From: Trichaptum fuscoviolaceum
Taxonomy: Eukaryota; Basidiomycota; Agaricomycetes; Hymenochaetales; Trichaptaceae
Direction of reading: 5' to 3'
Length of the DNA stretch: 64,000 bases
Assembly: GCA_910574455.1 (NCBI GenBank)
Contig: CAJSYZ010000012.1
Span: 241,317 to 305,316, forward strand
Position 1 is the stretch's first letter. The number at the start of each line of letters is the position of its first letter. Positions 59,924-64,000 of this stretch are shown piece after piece. Both the position numbers and the translations under genes were made by a program. The notes beneath the pieces are model-generated. The model did no database searches and had not been told where the DNA came from. It was given only the letters and a program-made list of their open reading frames with translations.

Positions 59924-62054
59924 AGTCGTAGTTTACGAACAGTCGTACGGGAGTCAGGGGTATAGCAGTTGAGACAGTATGCAGAGTCAGCGTCACCGCC
60001 ACTGGCAGGATGTTGAAGATGAAAGAGAAACAAAGAGTGCGTATGTTCTTACTAACTTGAAGTAGTTATTGCTGACACTTCTTATACACTTGAAGTCGTT
60101 GCCACGTTGATGCTCCCCGATCACGTCTCAAGCAGCCAGTTGAACCAATTCTCCGTTTCCGGCCTGAGTACAGATGTAGAAGTCAAAGAAGTTCGTCCGA
60201 GTCGCCACTGGCAGTGAACGAGGAAGGCTTTTTCCAAGTACAGCTTTCAGGCGGAGTCTCAAACTTGAATTCAAGTTCAACTGAATTGAAACATGAAGAA
60301 GTCCGAGTCGCAGGTTCAAGTTCAACTTGAAGTTACGTACTATTACTACTAATTACTACTACTCACTGGCAGGCTGCCAGCCTGAGTGCGGCGCGGTACC
60401 AGTGCACTGCCATGGCAGTCAGATAAACTCGAACTCCGACTCGGAGGCGGTGTCACGGCCCGGTATCACTGTCATATCATACTAGTACTACTGTACTACT
60501 AGAGTAGTAGTATGATGCCGGCACTTCGGCGTTCTACTAGTAGTAGTACTACTTAGTAGTAAACTCGGAGCCTGAGGCACGGCCAGGTGGTGGGAATTCA
60601 CTATAACTTGAATCTGATATAAACATCTGCCAGTGGTGTGAACGCTTCTTCGACATGAAGCCTGAGTCACAGTTGTAAAACCTTGAGCCTGCGGCCGGGA
60701 AGAGAAGACTGGAGTGGGAAAATCGAAGTTCATATTGAAGCCAGCGCCGGTTGAACTAGAACATCATTCAGTTAAAGGGCTTCCGAACTTCTCTTAATCA
60801 CCGTTGTCCGGTACTTCAGCACAAGCCTCAGGTGCGTAGTTCTCAAGTTAGGGGCTTGATTGATCATGAACTTACAGCATATTCAGAAAAGGATGACAGT
60901 GCGCACTTTTGTGCTTTTTTTCTACCCGACCCTGATTGCCTTACTAGCCTGAGTACCGTACTATCATGAAGAAGTTCACGTGCTGGGAAAGTCCTATGAT
61001 CTTATATGTAGTTGCTGAAGCTCTTACATTTATATTAGCTAGTATACTATTGTATTTGCATGGAGTTAAGTATCAACTTGAAAGGTCAAGGCAGTAGAGT
61101 ATCTAAGTTTGTGGATGGACAAAGGCTTCCGGTCACAAACGACTTTCAAGAAACAAGGGTCACCGGCACGCAGCTCACACTGTTGAGAATATTGTCTGCC
61201 AGTGGGTACGTCCGAGCTTCCCCATACTAGTAGTACTAAAGGAATCAGGGTCGGATAGAAAAAAAGCACAAAAGTGCGCACTCAGGCTGTCATCCTTCAA
61301 GTTTTCTGAATATGCTGTAGAAGTAGTACTAGGGTGAAAATTTTAAGTTATGCCAGCAGCGAGCCAGAAAAAGTAGTCACAATAGATTACTCCGACTGAA
61401 TCGGATCTTTACGACCCGGAATACTACTACTGATAAGTAGTATAGTAGTATTGCTACCGGCGTACTCATGGCTCGAAGATGATCATGATGCTAGCACTGC
61501 GGCAACTTGAACTGAGGTAGTTACGTTCTGCCGTACTAGTAGGAATGGAAGTTGATGAAGAGCGTAGCAACGTACAACTAGTAGTAAGTGATATTAGTAC
61601 TAGTAGTAGAAGTATTCGCCTGAGTACATTGGCTGGCTCCTGCCAGTGATGAGACTGCCGCTTCCACACTGCATCCGAGTCATGATGAAGAGTTTCAGAG
61701 GTCACTGAGAACTTTAAGTTCAAGTTGGAGCTGATTAGTACCACTGGCACCGGCGCACTGATGCCACTGGCAGCCTGAGCCTGGCAGCCTCCGGGCCCCG
61801 AGCCGTCACCAACTTCAGGTCACCATCATACTAGTAGTAAAGGGCAACTTGAATCTCCTTCCCTCCTCATACAAGGACCGCAAAAATCGATCATCAGCGT
61901 GCATTATCGATTGGCATGGTCACGACCAACTTGCCTTTGTATATCATTAAGTCCAAATCCCCGCGCACACTATCAGAAGGAATATTTGAGCTCATATTTT
62001 GCACCCACTCTGCTGCACCCACTCTGCCACCCGTTTTATCAGTCATCTCCGAAG
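59924..62054. repeat. Spacer between X2 and Y2, word field with inverted repeat
   Basis: Same structure as the X1/Y1 spacer: dense words (TACTAGTA runs near 60480-60550, TTCAAGTT near 60260 and 60310) and presumed divergent promoters. No gene. Contains the informative inverted repeat described separately. Confidence 0.8.
60873..61320. repeat. Inverted repeat, arms 60873-60940 and 61241-61320
   Basis: The arms match except for two 6-nt insertions in the right arm. Read on the minus strand, right has AACTTGAA where left has AA (60889-60890), and AGCCTGAG where left has AG (60898-60899). On the plus strand the words are TTCAAGTT (61296-61303) and CTCAGGCT (61281-61288). Confidence 0.9.
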
Positions 62055-63747
62055 ATGCCAATTCTAAGTGACAGTGACTCGGACACTGGCAGCGATTCAA
62101 GCTCAAGCTTCCGCGAGAGTGACTGGGACGAAAATCCGTTGGAAGGTACAAATCATAGACATGATGCATTTGTCGATGATAAACCAGCTCATCCTGGATA
62201 CAGATGAACGACTCGGATTATCCTTGCAATCACTGACAGGTGAAGATGACCGGGCTGCAACTCATTTCAACCCGCTTTTCGACCAAGATGTAGTGGATAA
62301 CTTGCGTTCGTTAATCCAACGTGCTGCGCTGCATTATCAACGCTATGGGTACACCATTCAGACGAGGGAATATCGCGTGGCGCTTGCTTTGGCCGAATCC
62401 CTCTCCGCCACAATCCGAGCTGTGAATACACGCTTCGCAAGGACTGAGAGTAGGGTGGCACGTGCGTTGAACCTAACCGTGTTGAAAGGATTGAGCTCAG
62501 GGATTTGGTCATTTCGCAAGCCGAAGAGCTGGCGTTGCTCAAATGTGGACTTGCCACTGACAGTGATCCTCAGGCTGTTGAAGTGGACACTCCACTCCCG
62601 AATCATCCCAAGGCACTGCTCAGAGAGGAACTTGATGCTGCCTTACTAGCAAGCAGTGGCGCTGGTACTGGATATGCCAGTGGGCATGACACACCGAACA
62701 TAGTAACTTCAGATTGGCTCCCAAGTCCTTTCGTGCACCTAGGCCGGCGCACGGCTAGATCCCAGGATCAGACTGTGGTGAGTGGCAAATGCGTTCAAGT
62801 TGCTGACTTGAACTTGGCATTGAAACTATCAAATACTAATTTTTGCTCCTGATACAGGCGGCGCACTTAGCACTTCAAGTTTGGGACAGTGTGGGCAAAC
62901 TCAGGCTTGCTGTGGCATCTGCTTTTGCAACTCTTCTCCCCAATACAAAGTTTTCAAGACTACCCATCAATCGGCTCAATGGTGGCGTCATTTGGAATAC
63001 GTTCCTCATTCGCTTACACCGAAAATACCAATCATGCGTCTCGGTTTGAGGAAAGGAAAATGACAGATTTTACGAGTGTCAAGTAAATTCAGTCTTCCGT
63101 GATTTCGCGGAGTCAGACGCGGACACTAGCACACTTACACCTACTTGCACACATTTATCAAGCTCCTATTGGAAGGCAATCACCGACAAATTTGTTCCTC
63201 ACCGGAGTTTTGTCTCTCTGCCCCCACAACATGCAACGATACCTCAAGAAATTGAGTATCTGAAGCTTGCATTCAGGTTCTTTGTCCCTCTACTTATTTG
63301 GACATACGACGAGTGCAAGGAATGGTTGCTCGTCACGGAGGCCCTGCTCATGACTCGGATTAATACAAACGGCCCGCCGACACAAACCTATACACAGCTC
63401 GATCGTGCTTCTGTCTTTCAATATGGGTCTGCGCTTGACGTACGGTGCCACTTCAAACGCACAGACGAAACCTTTCAGTCGCTCACTCAGGTCGCCGGTG
63501 ATGCCGTCGACAGTGCCAGACAAACTGTGAAGGATGCAGAAAAATCCTGGAAAATAGATCAATTACGCGAAGAACATCAGGCCCTCCTGAAGAAGTTTAA
63601 TATAGTCAAGAAATGTCTGACCATCCTCCTTGATGTTGATCTTTTGGACTTGCTGCTCACGAATGATACCGCAATGAGTCTCTTTCAACGCAGCCTGAGG
63701 GCTAACTCGGATAGTGACACCTCGCACTTGGATTTTTTAGCTGTGGC
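62055..63747 (+). pseudogene. Unknown family Y, copy 2, frameshifted and cut by an LTR
   Basis: Starts MPILSDSDSDTGSDSSSSF, acidic like copy 1. The intron near 62146-62203 and the one ending at 62861 match those of copy 1. Shared segments: LRLAVASAFATLLP, GVIWNTFLIRLHRKY, AFRFFVPLLIWTYDECKEW, SVFQYGSALDVR, VDLLDLLLTNDTAMSLF. Frames break near 62500 and again near 63045-63090, so the copy is dead as sequenced. Its 3' end runs into an inserted LTR at 63748. Words of the TGCCAGTG type lie inside its coding part (near 62675). Confidence 0.75.
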
Positions 63748-64000
63748 TGTTACGACCGTCGGGAATTGTAGCGGGAAACAGTTTCGGGAAACTGGAATTC
63801 GCGACAAGAACCCGCGTTCGGGAATCTGGGTTCGCGACTGGGAACGAGCGTGGGAATTCAGGCGGGAAACGCGCGGGATTCTATCCAGGCGCGTTGCGGG
63901 ATTCTCAAGGCCAGCTAGGACTCTTCACTGCTTTGAACGTCAAGTAAGCGGATCCCTAAGGAAGCACTCCACAAGTAAGTATTGCGCAACTAACTACACA
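63748..64000 (+). mobile_element. Start of a third LTR-like repeat, runs off the window
   Basis: Begins TGTTACGACC and later has CCCTAAGGAAGCACTCC, as in copies A and B, but the middle differs. A related subfamily inserted at the end of Y2. Confidence 0.72.

Noticed and set aside
48930..63300. Words explained as simple microsatellites
   Set aside because: Many different words share one rule, lie dispersed as single 8-bp units and appear as 6-nt insertions against empty sites.

Overview
The window reads as a basidiomycete, probably a mushroom-forming agaricomycete. Introns are short (about 41-55 nt) with GT/AG borders. MYND zinc-finger paralogues are expanded in tandem. Nearly half the window is transposon-derived: a chromodomain Ty3/Gypsy element, Tc1/mariner, TIR elements and solo LTRs. 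Housekeeping-type genes are few: a proteasome-assembly WD40 protein, a 3'-5' exonuclease-like gene, a tRNA-Gly and a dead osmosensing histidine kinase.

Layout. 1-8.1 kb: three intact four-exon MYND genes in tandem plus a decayed fourth copy. 8.3-9.9 kb: RPN14/PAAF1-like gene (minus) and a tRNA-Gly(GCC) gene. 9.9-14.4 kb: a MITE, then nested LTR debris. 15.2-22.8 kb: one further MYND gene whose 55-nt intron received a Tc1/mariner element and a 4.25-kb non-autonomous TIR element, which itself received a 2.4-kb solo-LTR-like repeat. 24.2-29.4 kb: two more MYND genes. 32.7-35.1 kb: group III hybrid histidine kinase pseudogene (minus). 35.8-45.5 kb: full-length Ty3/Gypsy chromovirus with 467-bp LTRs and 5-bp target duplication. 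45.6-46.7 kb: DEDDy exonuclease-like gene (minus). 48.9-64 kb: a duplicated divergent gene pair, X (minus) and Y (plus), neither recognised, embedded in DNA crowded with very short palindromic words.

Main discovery. The short words obey one exact rule: a dinucleotide XY, then C, then the reverse complement of XY, then G, then XY again (TGCCAGTG, AGCCTGAG, AACTTGAA, TACTAGTA, GACTCGGA, GGCCCGGG, ACCGTGAC, ATCATGAT and complements). Four before/after comparisons inside the window (the tRNA, two sites in an inverted repeat, one in the kinase pseudogene) show each word is a 6-nt insertion at a dinucleotide. This has the form of a hairpin-derived excision footprint, with a 2-bp target duplication, terminal C and G, and palindromic filler. 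About 38 such words lie in 1.45 kb near 52.9-54.3 kb, against about 0.35 expected by chance. The X/Y pairs sit in the densest zone, so they are candidates for the enzymes or the target of this process; that link is inference.

Gene models were made by eye from splice signals, reading-frame phase and comparison between paralogues. Both X paralogues come out at 802 codons and every MYND gene shows the same intron positions and phases, which supports the models. Statements about families rest on memory, not on a search.
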